Positions 43,306-53,085 of a stretch of DNA of 64,000 nt are shown piece by piece. The translations under genes were made by a program, and so were the position numbers. Below the pieces are notes generated by a model. That model had not been told where the DNA came from. It saw nothing but the letters and a program-made list of their open reading frames with translations, and ran no database searches. The stretch spans positions 50,891-114,890 of the forward strand of contig NZ_JAAAMV010000032.1 in the NCBI RefSeq assembly GCF_009909185.1, written 5' to 3'. Numbering within the stretch: the first letter of the stretch is position 1; every line of letters starts with the position of its first letter. The DNA comes from Paenibacillus glycinis (GTDB taxonomy: Bacteria; Bacillota; Bacilli; Paenibacillales; Paenibacillaceae).

Positions 43306-44208
43306 ATGATCAGGATGGTCAGGAAATCCGCCGGATTGTCGATGCTGGCTCTGCCGGGATTTCTGCTCATTATTATTTTCAACTACGTGCCGCTTTACGG
43401 GCTGCTGCTGCCCTTCAAGACGTACCGCTACAACCTCGGGATATGGAACAGTCCTTGGGTGGGGCTGGAGAACTTCGGCTATCTGTTCAACGGGGACGCG
43501 CTGTACCGGGTACTGAGGAATACGATTCTCTACAATATGACGTTCATCGTGCTCGGCACGACGCTCTCGGTCATCGTCGCTCTGCTTCTATACGAGTTGA
43601 GCCGCCGATTCGTGAAAGCGTACCAGACGATTCTGTTCATCCCCTACTTCATCTCCTGGGTGGTGGCCGGATTCGCGTTCCGCTCGTTATTCGACATGGA
43701 ATACGGCGTCGTGAACCGCCTTCTGGTCTCCCTGGGCGAAGAACCGATCATGTGGTACAGCGATCCGAAGTATTGGCCTTATATCATCGTGATCGCGGCG
43801 GTGTGGAAGGGGCTCGGGTACAGCTCGGTCATCTATTACGCCGCGCTGATGGGCATCGATTCGGAATATTACGATGCCGCCAAGATCGACGGGGCGAGCA
43901 AGCTCCGCCGGGCAATCTCGATCTCGGTGCCGATGATCAAGCCGATCATCATCATGCTCGTCATTCTGCAGATCGGCAGCATCTGCTACAGCGACTTCGG
44001 CCTGTTCTATAACGTGACGCTGAACTCTTCCCTGCTCTACGAGACGACGGACGTCATCGATACGTTCGTTTATCGGTCGCTGATCGACCTGGGCGATATC
44101 GGAATGGCTTCGGCGGCGGGGTTTTTCCAATCGATCGTAGGCTTCTGCCTGGTCCTCGTCACGAACGCCATCGTCAAAAAAATCAATCCGGAAAACTCTC
44201 TCTTCTAA
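43306..44208 (+). CDS. Sugar ABC transporter permease, LplB type (second system)
   Basis: A 300-residue six-span permease. It begins 'LSMLALPGFLLIIIFNYVPLYGLLLPFKTY' (one membrane segment with the LplB exit motif), has the EAA loop 'YYDAAKIDGASKLRRAISIS' and ends 'LVTNAIVKKINPENSLF'. AAGGAGG with good spacing precedes the ATG. It is 12 nt ahead of its YtcP-type partner. As in the other importers here, no ATPase gene is present. Confidence 0.93.
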   Translation: MIRMVRKSAGLSMLALPGFLLIIIFNYVPLYGLLLPFKTYRYNLGIWNSPWVGLENFGYLFNGDALYRVLRNTILYNMTFIVLGTTLSVIVALLLYELSRRFVKAYQTILFIPYFISWVVAGFAFRSLFDMEYGVVNRLLVSLGEEPIMWYSDPKYWPYIIVIAAVWKGLGYSSVIYYAALMGIDSEYYDAAKIDGASKLRRAISISVPMIKPIIIMLVILQIGSICYSDFGLFYNVTLNSSLLYETTDVIDTFVYRSLIDLGDIGMASAAGFFQSIVGFCLVLVTNAIVKKINPENSLF

Positions 44209-44219
44209 GGGGCGAAACC

Positions 44220-45128
44220 ATGAAAGCGTACGCGAAGACGCTCGCAAGAAGACCGTTGCCTGCCGGCAAGGCGATCATCCATCTGGTCTTCCTCTTGCTC
44301 TGCGTTGCCTGCCTATTCCCGTTCCTGGTCATTATAGGGACCTCCCTGCAAAGCGAGAACGATATCGTGAAATTCGGCTATTCCATTCTTCCGAAGCACT
44401 TTACCTGGGACGCCTATCGCGTCATTCTGCACGATCCCAAGGCGTTGTTCCGATCGTACTTCGTGACGATCGCGACGACGGTCATCGGTTCGATAGTCGG
44501 CATGTGGGTGACGACCTCCTACGCGTATGCCATCTCGCGCAAGGATTATCGCTTCCGTTCCTTCCTCGCCTTCTTCGTGTTCTTCACGATGCTGTTCCAC
44601 GGCGGGATGGTTCCTTCCTATATTCTGATGGTCAAGTGGCTGGGCTTGAAGAACACGATGCTTGCGCTTATTCTGCCTTACTTGATCAGCGGCTGGTTCG
44701 TCATGCTGATGAAAGGGTTCCTGCAGACGATTCCGGAAGCGATCATCGAGTCGGCCAAAATCGACGGAGCGGGCGAGCTGCGAATATTCGCGCAAATCGT
44801 GCTTCCGATATCCAAACCGGCGCTGGCGACCTTGAGCTTATTCTTTGCCCTGCAATACTGGAACGATTGGTGGCTGACCTTGCTCTACGTCGATCACGAC
44901 AACCTGATGAAGCTGCAATACTTGCTTATCCGCGTCTTGAAGAACATGGAGTACTTGAATTCGGCGGAAGCGATCGAATACGGATTGGTCAAACCGGGAA
45001 TGCTCGTGCCTTCCTTGAGCGCGCGAATGGCGATGTGCATTCTGGCCGCGGGTCCCATGCTTCTCGTATTCCCGCTCTTCCAGAAATATTTCGTGCAAGG
45101 CTTGACCGTGGGCTCCGTTAAGGGTTGA
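44220..45128 (+). CDS. Carbohydrate ABC transporter permease, YtcP type (second system)
   Basis: A 302-residue six-span permease. The first segment is at about 22-43 ('LVFLLLCVACLFPFLVIIG'), the EAA loop is 'IIESAKIDGAGELRIFAQIVLPISKPAL', and the end is 'FQKYFVQGLTVGSVKG'. It is the middle gene of the importer operon, 12 nt after the LplB-type gene and 77 nt before the lipoprotein gene. Confidence 0.93.
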   Translation: MKAYAKTLARRPLPAGKAIIHLVFLLLCVACLFPFLVIIGTSLQSENDIVKFGYSILPKHFTWDAYRVILHDPKALFRSYFVTIATTVIGSIVGMWVTTSYAYAISRKDYRFRSFLAFFVFFTMLFHGGMVPSYILMVKWLGLKNTMLALILPYLISGWFVMLMKGFLQTIPEAIIESAKIDGAGELRIFAQIVLPISKPALATLSLFFALQYWNDWWLTLLYVDHDNLMKLQYLLIRVLKNMEYLNSAEAIEYGLVKPGMLVPSLSARMAMCILAAGPMLLVFPLFQKYFVQGLTVGSVKG

Positions 45129-45204
45129 TAATTGACGCTATAAGACTTCGAGCTTATAGTCGCTGATTATAGAAGACATGCAAATTACAGGGGAGGCAAT
45201 CCAA

Positions 45205-46848
45205 GTGAGTCGTGTAACAAACGAAGCATCAAAGAAACGGATGTTGTCGGGAACGGCCTTAATGCTTGCCGCAATGGTTATCGTAAGCGGTTGCAATTCG
45301 AATTCGAGCTCGAATTCGAACTCGAGCTCGAATGGAAACTCGAAAGGGAACGCGAACGGGAATGCAGCTGCCAGCCCGGACGGCAGCCAAGAAGCCGCGG
45401 AGTCCGCATCCCAAGGCTCGGAGGCCGCTGCTCCAGAGGATACCGGCGGCGAGACGAAGGACTTCGTCAAGCTCAGCTGGTACATGCCGAAGCCGATCGA
45501 CAACATGAAGGATCAGGAAGCCGTCGAGGCGGAAGCGAACAAGATCATCAAGGATAAAATAAACGCCGAGCTGCACCTTAACCTCATCGACAATGCCGGA
45601 TGGGAAGACAAGATGAAGCTGATCTCGGCGGCGGGCGAGCCCTACGATATCGTCTTCTCCACGTACTCGTCCAATCGGATCAGCGATAACGTGCAGAAAG
45701 GCGCCCTGCTGCCGCTCGACGATCTGCTCAAGAAGTACGGGCAGAACATCTTGGCCAAGGTCGATCCCCGCGCTTGGAAGGCGGTGACCTACAACGGAAA
45801 GATCATGGCGATTCCGGCGCAAACGCCTTACTCTCCGGCGGGCGCCCACGTCTTCAAGAAGGACTTGGTCGAAAAGTACAACTTCGATTACAAGAGCGTC
45901 AAGAGCATCCAGGATTTGGAGCCGTTCCTGGCGGAGATCAAGAAGAACGAGCCCGACATGATTCCGCTCCTGGCCACGGCCAACGGAACGGCTTCCGGGG
46001 TGACCTTGTACGATTACACGACGATCAGCCCGGGGATCTCGTATAGCGAAAAGGACGGCACGATCGTCAAGATTCTGGACGTTCCGCAGAACAAGGCCAA
46101 CTACCAAACGATCAACGACTTCTACAAGAAGGGCTACATCGCGAAGGATGCCGCCATCAAGACGGATTACCTGGCCGAAGCCAAATCGGGCAAATACGCC
46201 GTCATGCGCGATTCCGGCGGCTATACCGAAGACGGCTCGAAGTCGACGGCGACCTATGGCTTCCAGACGGTGGAGACGCTGTCCGGCTACCCGACCATCT
46301 CGACGAACTCGATGACCTCGGCCGCGACGGCCATTAGCGCCACGTCCAAGAACCCGGAAAGAGCGATGATGCTTCTGAACCTGATCTGGGGCGACAAGTA
46401 CTTGTTGAACACGCTGGCGTACGGCGTCGAAGGCAAGAACTATACGGTGAAGTCCGGAACGGTCAAGGACGACGCTCCGACGATCGAAGCGACGAGCGGC
46501 TCCGAGCAAACGTGGGCGATCTGGCACAACTGGCTCGGGCCATTGTGGGATCAATGGGATTCGAACTGGAATTCCACGGCCGCCCTGGAAGCGATGAAGA
46601 AGAACAACGACAACGGCAAAGCCTCCGGCATTCTCGGCTTTATCTTTAATCCGGAGCCGGTGAAGAACGAGATCGCGCAAGTGAGCGCCATTCAGAAGGA
46701 ATCGAATCCGATCCTGACGACGGGCTCCATGCCGGACTTCGAGAAGTATTACACGGATCTTCAGAAGCGGTTGGACGACGCGGGCATGGACAAAATTCTG
46801 GCCGAAGCCCAGAAGCAGTTCGACGCTTGGAAAGCTTCCGACAGCTGA
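45205..46848 (+). CDS. Extracellular solute-binding lipoprotein (second LplB/YtcP system)
   Basis: A 547-residue lipoprotein with a signal and lipobox 'LAAMVIVSGC' (Cys at about residue 29). An unusual low-complexity Asn/Ser linker of about 25 residues follows, encoded by short tandem units (TCGAATTCGAACTCGAGC) at about 45294-45350. Then come an acidic Ala/Glu stretch and a two-lobed oligosaccharide-binding domain ('KLSWYMPKPIDNMKDQEAVE', 'NPERAMMLLNLIWGDKYLLN'). The start at GTG 45205 is chosen for GGGGAGG just upstream; an ATG at 45178 has no ribosome site. The linker holds the binding domain away from the membrane. The ligand is presumably released by the large secreted protein encoded next. 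Confidence 0.92.
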   Translation: MSRVTNEASKKRMLSGTALMLAAMVIVSGCNSNSSSNSNSSSNGNSKGNANGNAAASPDGSQEAAESASQGSEAAAPEDTGGETKDFVKLSWYMPKPIDNMKDQEAVEAEANKIIKDKINAELHLNLIDNAGWEDKMKLISAAGEPYDIVFSTYSSNRISDNVQKGALLPLDDLLKKYGQNILAKVDPRAWKAVTYNGKIMAIPAQTPYSPAGAHVFKKDLVEKYNFDYKSVKSIQDLEPFLAEIKKNEPDMIPLLATANGTASGVTLYDYTTISPGISYSEKDGTIVKILDVPQNKANYQTINDFYKKGYIAKDAAIKTDYLAEAKSGKYAVMRDSGGYTEDGSKSTATYGFQTVETLSGYPTISTNSMTSAATAISATSKNPERAMMLLNLIWGDKYLLNTLAYGVEGKNYTVKSGTVKDDAPTIEATSGSEQTWAIWHNWLGPLWDQWDSNWNSTAALEAMKKNNDNGKASGILGFIFNPEPVKNEIAQVSAIQKESNPILTTGSMPDFEKYYTDLQKRLDDAGMDKILAEAQKQFDAWKASDS

Positions 46849-46863
46849 TTGGACGGAAGAGGG

Positions 46864-46904
46864 GTCGGCGGCTCTGCTACGCGGTAGTAGGGTCGCCGAT
46901 TTTG
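46864..46904 (+). terminator. Terminator of the second importer operon
   Basis: TCGGCG...CGCCGA with an inner CTAC/GTAG stem is followed by TTTTGC, 17 nt after the lipoprotein stop. Confidence 0.65.
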
Positions 46905-46940
46905 CTTCATGCTTCTAATAACGATGCAAAGGGGAATCCA

Positions 46941-49900
46941 ATGATGATGTTTACATCCAAGTTTGGATGGACCGCTTTAAGCATTGCCGTGGCCTTATGT
47001 TCGCTCCTGATCGTCGGGTACTCCCGGACGACCGTCGCCGAGGGCGCCGAAGCGCCGGCGGGCGCGACTTATCTCGTCGACGAGAACTTCACGTTCCTGT
47101 CCAATCTCGTGCCCGGAGAGAGCCAGCCTTCCGGTTGGGACGTTCGGGCGGCGGGCGGCGGGCTCGTCAGCCTATACGCCGACACGCTGAAGGTCAGCGA
47201 CACGAGCGACGTTCTTCCCGTATCGATGAGCCGGAAGTTCCCCGAGCAGAGCGGAGGGGTCGTCACGATGGAATTCCGCTTCAAGCCGCTGGCGATCATA
47301 GACGGCCTGAAGTGGCAGCTGCTGGACGGCGATACCGCGGGCGTCAGCATCGTAACGAGCGGGAACAATCTCGTGCTGCAGACGGCCGGCGGAGGCGCGG
47401 TGACCTTGCAGGCCTACGAGGCCACTAAAGAATACGGCGTAAAGGTGATCGCGGATTTGTCCGCCGGCCAGACGGACGCGTATATTAACGGCGTTAAGCG
47501 AGCGACGGCGAAATCCTTCGCGAATCCGGTCGATTCGTTCAATCGGTTCCTGTTGACGACAGGAACCGTCTCGAAAGGCGACTTCAACTTTACCCCTCTC
47601 AAAATCTATAAAGGGTATGCCGTTAACGAGCGACTGTTATCGGTGATCGGCGGCTCCGTTCCGGGAGATTGGGTATCCGCCGCCTCGGGCGGCACGATCA
47701 ACGTGGGGCAGATGTCCGGCTTAGTGGGCGGAACTTCGCGCAATTACGTCATGTCCCCGAAGCCGGATATCTACAGCTTCAAGATGGATGCCGCGAACGC
47801 CGCGGGCGCCATGTCGCTCTCGAAGAGCTTCGCATCTCTCGAGGGCGAGGTGACGGCGGGATATAAGATCTTTATTCCCGCCAAGACGAACGGCCTTGCC
47901 GCTGAGCTCACGGACGGGACGAATACCGTTCTGAAGCTGGTCACGTCGAACGGGAGGCTGGCTTACGTCGATGCGTCCGGCAGCCCGGTCAAGCTGTGCA
48001 AGGACGACCCCGACAACCCCGAGGATCAGGGCGAAGTGTGCAACTACAGGGCCAATCTGTGGTACGACCTCAAGGTGAAGCTGAGGCTCGATTCCTCCGA
48101 GGCGGACATCTACGTTAACGGCAAGCTCAAGGCGGAGCATGTCGCGCTGGCCTCGGGCGTCTCGTCCGTGGACGGCATTCGGTTCTCGACTTCGGCCGCC
48201 GATAAAGGCACGATGTGGCTGGACGACATCGTCGTGAACGCGGATACTCCGCTGCCGTCCGACTACGTTCCGGCTCCGGCCGCCGTAAGCACGGGAGACC
48301 AAGTCGTCGGCGTGCAGAGCTGTCCGATGTGGAGGGAAGGCACCCACCTGGGCTGGGATATGATCAATCCGTATCCCGATCGTACGCCGCTGCTCGGGTT
48401 CTACGACGAAGGCAATCCGGAGACGGCGGATTGGGAGACCAAGTGGCAGGCCGAACACGGAATCGGCTTCCAGATGTCATGCTGGTTCCGCCCGATCGGC
48501 GGCGAGAACTCGCCGGTGAAGGATCCTTTCCTCGGCTCCGCCCTGCACGACGGTTACTTCAACTCGGCGTACAGCGACCGGGTAGACTTCGCGATCATGT
48601 GGGAGAACTTGAACTCCAAAGCGGCCGACAGCAACGACTTCCGCAGCAACCTGGTGCCTTACTGGATCGAATACTACTTCAAGGACCCTCGGTATCTGAA
48701 GATCGACGATAAGCCGGTATTCACGATCTACAACTACGATCAGTTCGTGAATCTGTCCACCAAGACCTCCTTGTCCGACAGGATCGCAGATGCGAAGGCC
48801 AATATCGCTTATCTCCGGAATGAGGTGAAGGCGGCAGGCTTCGACGACTTGATCCTATTGAACGTGTATAACGGGATGAATGCGCAAGACTTGATCAATC
48901 GCGGAGAAGTAGGCTTCGATGCGGTATACGCTTATTCTTGGGGCTCCTTCGGCGGCCATCCGGATTATCAGAAGCTGAAGCTTACGGCGGAGAACGCATT
49001 CGGAGGGCTCGACGTTATCGCCGGATTGAGCATGGGCCGGGACGATACCGCTTGGGGGCTGAGCGCCGGTTATTACGCGACGCCGACGGAATTCCGGTCG
49101 CTCGCGCAGTGGACGAAGGACACGTACATTCCTTCGCTGTCCTCGGATAATCTCGGCAAGAAGCTCGTCATGCTGGACAACTGGAACGAATTCGGGGAAG
49201 GCCACTTCATCATGCCGGCCGGGCTGGCCGGATTCGGATACGTGGACGCTATTCGCGACGTCTTCGCGGGCAGCTCTACCCATGAGGATATCGTTCCGAC
49301 TCAGGCGCAGAAGGATCGGATCGGCGTGCTGTATCCGGCTGACCGAGTCGTCCTTAACCGGACGCTGACGGCTCCGGCCTACTCCGGCAATTCCGTCGCG
49401 TCCTGGGAATTCAATGCCGCCGGCGACAAGGAAGGCTGGACCGCGCTAAGGACGGTAGATTCCGTCAGCGTCTCGGGGGGCAGCTTGACGGCGGTGTTCA
49501 ACAACACGGATCCGGGCATCGTCTCCGGCGACCACCTCGGAATCAAAGCGGAGGATGCTCCGTATCTCAAGATCCGCATGAAGAACAATGCCAACGATAT
49601 CGAAGGCAGGGTGTTCTTCACGACGGAGCTCGACGGGGATTGGAACGAGACCAAAGCGATGGGCTTCTACGTCAATCCGCAGGACGACGGATACACCGAC
49701 TATTACGTGGAGATGTGGCGTAACAAGAGCTGGGCCGGCAACATCCGGCAGATTCGGATCGACCCGGTATCGGCCTTGGGGACGGTCGACATCGATTACG
49801 TCCGGGCGGTCGCGAACGACTCCGCGGACATCAAGCTATACGTAGACGGCAAACGCAAGACGTTCAGCCAGCCGCCCCTCGTTCAAGACGGCGTCGTGAT

Positions 49901-52900
49901 GGTTCCGATCAAGGATATTTGGCTTCAGTTGGATATCAAATCCGAATGGGATGCCGCGAATCAACGATTGATCGGGGTGAAGAACGGCAACGTCCACGAA
50001 GTGACGGTCGGCGCTTCGTCGGCCGGCAAGAACGGCCAGCCGATCGCGCTGGAGCACGCGCCGACGCTGCTGGCGAACGGAACCGTTCTCGTTCCGCTCT
50101 CTTATCTGCATGACGCTTTGGGAGCGACGGTTAGCTGGGACGAGACGGCGGGGAGCATCCGGATCTATCCCTCGGGCGTGGTCTGGGACTTCGAATTCGC
50201 GGACGGTTGGACGGCGAACGGCCAGGTCGCGGGAGGCGAAGCGCAAGGCGGCTTGTTAAGCGGAACCGCCTTGGGAACGTCGGGAGGGCTGGAGCCGGCG
50301 ATCGAATCGCCCGAGCAACTGAACGTGGACGCTTCGTCCGTCAAGCGAATCCGCGTGAAGCTTCGCAACGGGACCGGCGGCAACGAAGCCCGGGTGTACT
50401 ATCAGGCGAACGGCGACACCGCTTGGAACCCGATGCAGCAGCTCTCTTCTTACATTCTTCCTAACGAGCCGTTATTCCGCGAGTATGTCTTCGACGCGAC
50501 GAACGCGACCGGCTGGACGGGGACGATCGATCGGATCAAAGTCGTTCCCGCGCTTGAGGCAGGACCGTTCGCCCTCGATTCCGTTCAATTGGATACGGCC
50601 GCATCCTTGCCGATTCTCGGCGATAATCTCGTTCAAGATCCGGGGATGGAGGAGAGCAAGGTTCCGAGCACGACGGTAACGACCAACTCCGTGCTCAGAT
50701 ACGTCGATTCGCAAGCCCATAGCGGCCACCAGTCCCTGAGGGTCGCCAAGACCGACAGATACAGCGCGGCGATGTTTAAGCTGGCCGACCTGGAGTCGGG
50801 CAAAACGTATCATTATTCGGCTTGGGCGAGGCTGGCTAAGGCTCCTACGCTAAGCGAACCGCTGCGGCTGTGCCTGCAATATAACATTGGCACGACGCTC
50901 TATCAGAAGATCATGTTCACAAGCCCGGGGTTAAGTAATCAGGGCTGGACACAGGTACAGGGAAACTTTACGATTCCGGAGACGGGCACGGCCACCAAAG
51001 TTTATTTGTACGTCTATACCGAGGTCTCCGCGAACAACAATGATTTCTATGTCGACGACCTCGAGGCCAGGCCAATCGATTATACGACGAGTCCGGCATG
51101 GATCCGCGCCACGGGCTTAAGCTTGCCAAGCACGGCTGCCGTACACTTCGGAGAAGCATCGGCTTTGACGGCGACGTTCCAACCAAGCGGCGTCATTAAC
51201 AAGGAGCTCCGTTGGACGTCGGATAATCCGAGCGTGGCGGTCGTCGACGATAACGGCTACGTATTCGGAAGGGACACGGGCACGGCGCATGTTACCGCCC
51301 TGTCTATGGATGGCGGCTATACGGCGACGACGACCGTCACCGTTGATGCGGGAGCGGCCTATCCTGCCAATTCGACGCTCGGCAGCAATCTTATCGTCGA
51401 TCCCGGAATGGAAGGCAGCGCGCTGCAGCCGACCTATTACGGCACCAGCTCGACGGTGTCGCTCTCGACCGCCGAGCACAGAAGCGGCGCCCAATCGTTA
51501 CGGGTGGTCAAGAACGGCAGCATGTTCGCTAATATCTACATGCCGACGGCGATCGAGCAAGGCAAACCGTACTACTACTCGGTATGGGGAAAGCTGCATG
51601 CCGCTCCGGTCAATGCCGCTAGTCTTCGAATCTGTATCCAATATAAGGTGACGGGCAAAACGGATCCGGTGACGACGATTTTGTTCAGAGGCGATCCTCT
51701 CAGCGCCCAGGAATGGACCCAGGTGAAAGGGTTCTTCGTGATTGACGAAGCCGGCGTCGTATCGGACACGAAGGTGTTCTTCTATACGGACCAAGCGGGA
51801 GACCTGCAAGATTTCTACATTGACGACGTTCAAGTGCGTCCCGTGGACTACGCCGCAACAAGCGTTAGCTTGAATAAGAGCGATCTTACGCTTGCGATCG
51901 GGCAGAGCGAGACGCTGGTCGCGACGGTATTGCCGGCCAACGCAACGAACAAGACCGTCTTCTGGACGTCCGGCAACCCGGCGGTGGCGACGGTGGATGC
52001 CGGCGGGACGGTCACCGCCGTCGGCGAAGGCGTAGCCGTTATTACCGCGACGAATCCGGGCGGTGCCTCGCAATCGGCGACCGTCTACGTGGACAGCGCC
52101 GCTCCCGTTACCTCTGCCGTCTTCGGTCCGTCGTCTCCGGACGGCCCGAACGGCACTTATATCGGCCCGCTTACGGTATCGTTTACGACAGCCGATAGCG
52201 GAACGGGCGTCGTGCAGACGACGTACAGCTTGGATAACGGTTTAACGTGGAAGCCGTACGCGACGGAATTGGCGTTCGACAAGCAAGGGACGTACGCCGT
52301 GTTATACAAGTCGATCGATCAAGCCGGTAACGAGGAAGCGGCGCGAACGGCAAGCTTCGTCCTCTCGGCGACCGCAACCTCCGTGGAATTGCGGGATAGC
52401 GCGGGGCAGCCGCTGAGCGGAGGCGTCGTGAAGTATTACGATGGCGTCTGGAAGGATCTGGGAACGACGAATGCTTCGGGCAAGGCGACCAAGTCCCTGC
52501 CGGAGAAGAGCTACCTCTTCTCCGTGACCTACGAAGGGACGACGAAGCAGCTTACTCAGAATACGGCCGTTAACCCGAATGTCGTCTTCCAAACGGTCAA
52601 GGCGATCATCCTGCTGAAGGACAGTCAGGGCAATGCCCTCGCGGGTTGCCTCGCGAAGCTGTACGCGGGCGGCTCCTGGCAGACGGTCGGCACGACCGGC
52701 AGCGGCGAGTTGAGCAAGGAAATGCTCGCGGGCTCCTACACGTTCGGCCTCACTTACGAGGGAGCTTACAACCAAAAGGCCCAGAATATCGGCGAGGATC
52801 CGGTCGTCGTCTTCCAAACGGCAAGCGTGCTGATCAAGCTGCAGGATGCGCTGGGAGCTCCGGTCGACGGCGGCGCCGCCAAAGTATATTCGGGGGGCAT

Positions 52901-53051
52901 CTGGAGGACGATCGGACTTACGGTCAACGGAGAAATTCGCAAAGAGCTGCTCCCGGCCGGCTACACGTTCGGAATGACTTACGGGACGGCGCTCGCGAAT
53001 ATTCAGAAAGATACTTCGACGGATCAGACGATCGTCTTTCAACTGCCGTAA
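46941..53051 (+). CDS. Giant secreted modular protein with GH99/WbsX-like catalytic domain
   Basis: A 2036-residue exoprotein; signal peptide about 1-35. Order of modules: two LamG-like beta-sandwiches (about 40-430); a GH99/WbsX-like TIM barrel at about 455-780 with 'GFQMSCWFRP', 'YFKDPRYLKIDDKPVFTIYN' and 'LDNWNEFGEGHFI'; a beta-sandwich; a copper-amine-oxidase-type stalk domain at about 963-1075 ('VPIKDIWLQLDIKSEWDA'); another sandwich; CBM4_9-like (1220-1383); Big_2 (1390-1468); CBM4_9-like (1478-1636); Big_2 (1637-1720); an Ig-like 'SIDQAGNEEAA' domain; three tandem 75-residue repeats to the end. AAGGGG precedes ATG 46941. WbsX/GH99 relatives act on mannose-type links. There is no SLH or sortase signal, so it is freely secreted or bound through its modules. 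Confidence 0.85.
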   Translation: MMMFTSKFGWTALSIAVALCSLLIVGYSRTTVAEGAEAPAGATYLVDENFTFLSNLVPGESQPSGWDVRAAGGGLVSLYADTLKVSDTSDVLPVSMSRKFPEQSGGVVTMEFRFKPLAIIDGLKWQLLDGDTAGVSIVTSGNNLVLQTAGGGAVTLQAYEATKEYGVKVIADLSAGQTDAYINGVKRATAKSFANPVDSFNRFLLTTGTVSKGDFNFTPLKIYKGYAVNERLLSVIGGSVPGDWVSAASGGTINVGQMSGLVGGTSRNYVMSPKPDIYSFKMDAANAAGAMSLSKSFASLEGEVTAGYKIFIPAKTNGLAAELTDGTNTVLKLVTSNGRLAYVDASGSPVKLCKDDPDNPEDQGEVCNYRANLWYDLKVKLRLDSSEADIYVNGKLKAEHVALASGVSSVDGIRFSTSAADKGTMWLDDIVVNADTPLPSDYVPAPAAVSTGDQVVGVQSCPMWREGTHLGWDMINPYPDRTPLLGFYDEGNPETADWETKWQAEHGIGFQMSCWFRPIGGENSPVKDPFLGSALHDGYFNSAYSDRVDFAIMWENLNSKAADSNDFRSNLVPYWIEYYFKDPRYLKIDDKPVFTIYNYDQFVNLSTKTSLSDRIADAKANIAYLRNEVKAAGFDDLILLNVYNGMNAQDLINRGEVGFDAVYAYSWGSFGGHPDYQKLKLTAENAFGGLDVIAGLSMGRDDTAWGLSAGYYATPTEFRSLAQWTKDTYIPSLSSDNLGKKLVMLDNWNEFGEGHFIMPAGLAGFGYVDAIRDVFAGSSTHEDIVPTQAQKDRIGVLYPADRVVLNRTLTAPAYSGNSVASWEFNAAGDKEGWTALRTVDSVSVSGGSLTAVFNNTDPGIVSGDHLGIKAEDAPYLKIRMKNNANDIEGRVFFTTELDGDWNETKAMGFYVNPQDDGYTDYYVEMWRNKSWAGNIRQIRIDPVSALGTVDIDYVRAVANDSADIKLYVDGKRKTFSQPPLVQDGVVMVPIKDIWLQLDIKSEWDAANQRLIGVKNGNVHEVTVGASSAGKNGQPIALEHAPTLLANGTVLVPLSYLHDALGATVSWDETAGSIRIYPSGVVWDFEFADGWTANGQVAGGEAQGGLLSGTALGTSGGLEPAIESPEQLNVDASSVKRIRVKLRNGTGGNEARVYYQANGDTAWNPMQQLSSYILPNEPLFREYVFDATNATGWTGTIDRIKVVPALEAGPFALDSVQLDTAASLPILGDNLVQDPGMEESKVPSTTVTTNSVLRYVDSQAHSGHQSLRVAKTDRYSAAMFKLADLESGKTYHYSAWARLAKAPTLSEPLRLCLQYNIGTTLYQKIMFTSPGLSNQGWTQVQGNFTIPETGTATKVYLYVYTEVSANNNDFYVDDLEARPIDYTTSPAWIRATGLSLPSTAAVHFGEASALTATFQPSGVINKELRWTSDNPSVAVVDDNGYVFGRDTGTAHVTALSMDGGYTATTTVTVDAGAAYPANSTLGSNLIVDPGMEGSALQPTYYGTSSTVSLSTAEHRSGAQSLRVVKNGSMFANIYMPTAIEQGKPYYYSVWGKLHAAPVNAASLRICIQYKVTGKTDPVTTILFRGDPLSAQEWTQVKGFFVIDEAGVVSDTKVFFYTDQAGDLQDFYIDDVQVRPVDYAATSVSLNKSDLTLAIGQSETLVATVLPANATNKTVFWTSGNPAVATVDAGGTVTAVGEGVAVITATNPGGASQSATVYVDSAAPVTSAVFGPSSPDGPNGTYIGPLTVSFTTADSGTGVVQTTYSLDNGLTWKPYATELAFDKQGTYAVLYKSIDQAGNEEAARTASFVLSATATSVELRDSAGQPLSGGVVKYYDGVWKDLGTTNASGKATKSLPEKSYLFSVTYEGTTKQLTQNTAVNPNVVFQTVKAIILLKDSQGNALAGCLAKLYAGGSWQTVGTTGSGELSKEMLAGSYTFGLTYEGAYNQKAQNIGEDPVVVFQTASVLIKLQDALGAPVDGGAAKVYSGGIWRTIGLTVNGEIRKELLPAGYTFGMTYGTALANIQKDTSTDQTIVFQLP

Positions 53052-53085
53052 CCATTAGCGGACGAACGAAGAAGGGACAGCGACG

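Noticed and set aside
45294..45350. Tandem repeats considered as a CRISPR or minisatellite
   Set aside because: The units are short, have no spacers and encode a lipoprotein linker in frame.
45259..46680. 473-codon open frame antisense to the solute-binding lipoprotein gene
   Set aside because: It lies wholly opposite a clear lipoprotein gene, is rich in Arg/Val as typical of G+C-rich shadows, and has no ribosome site or domain.
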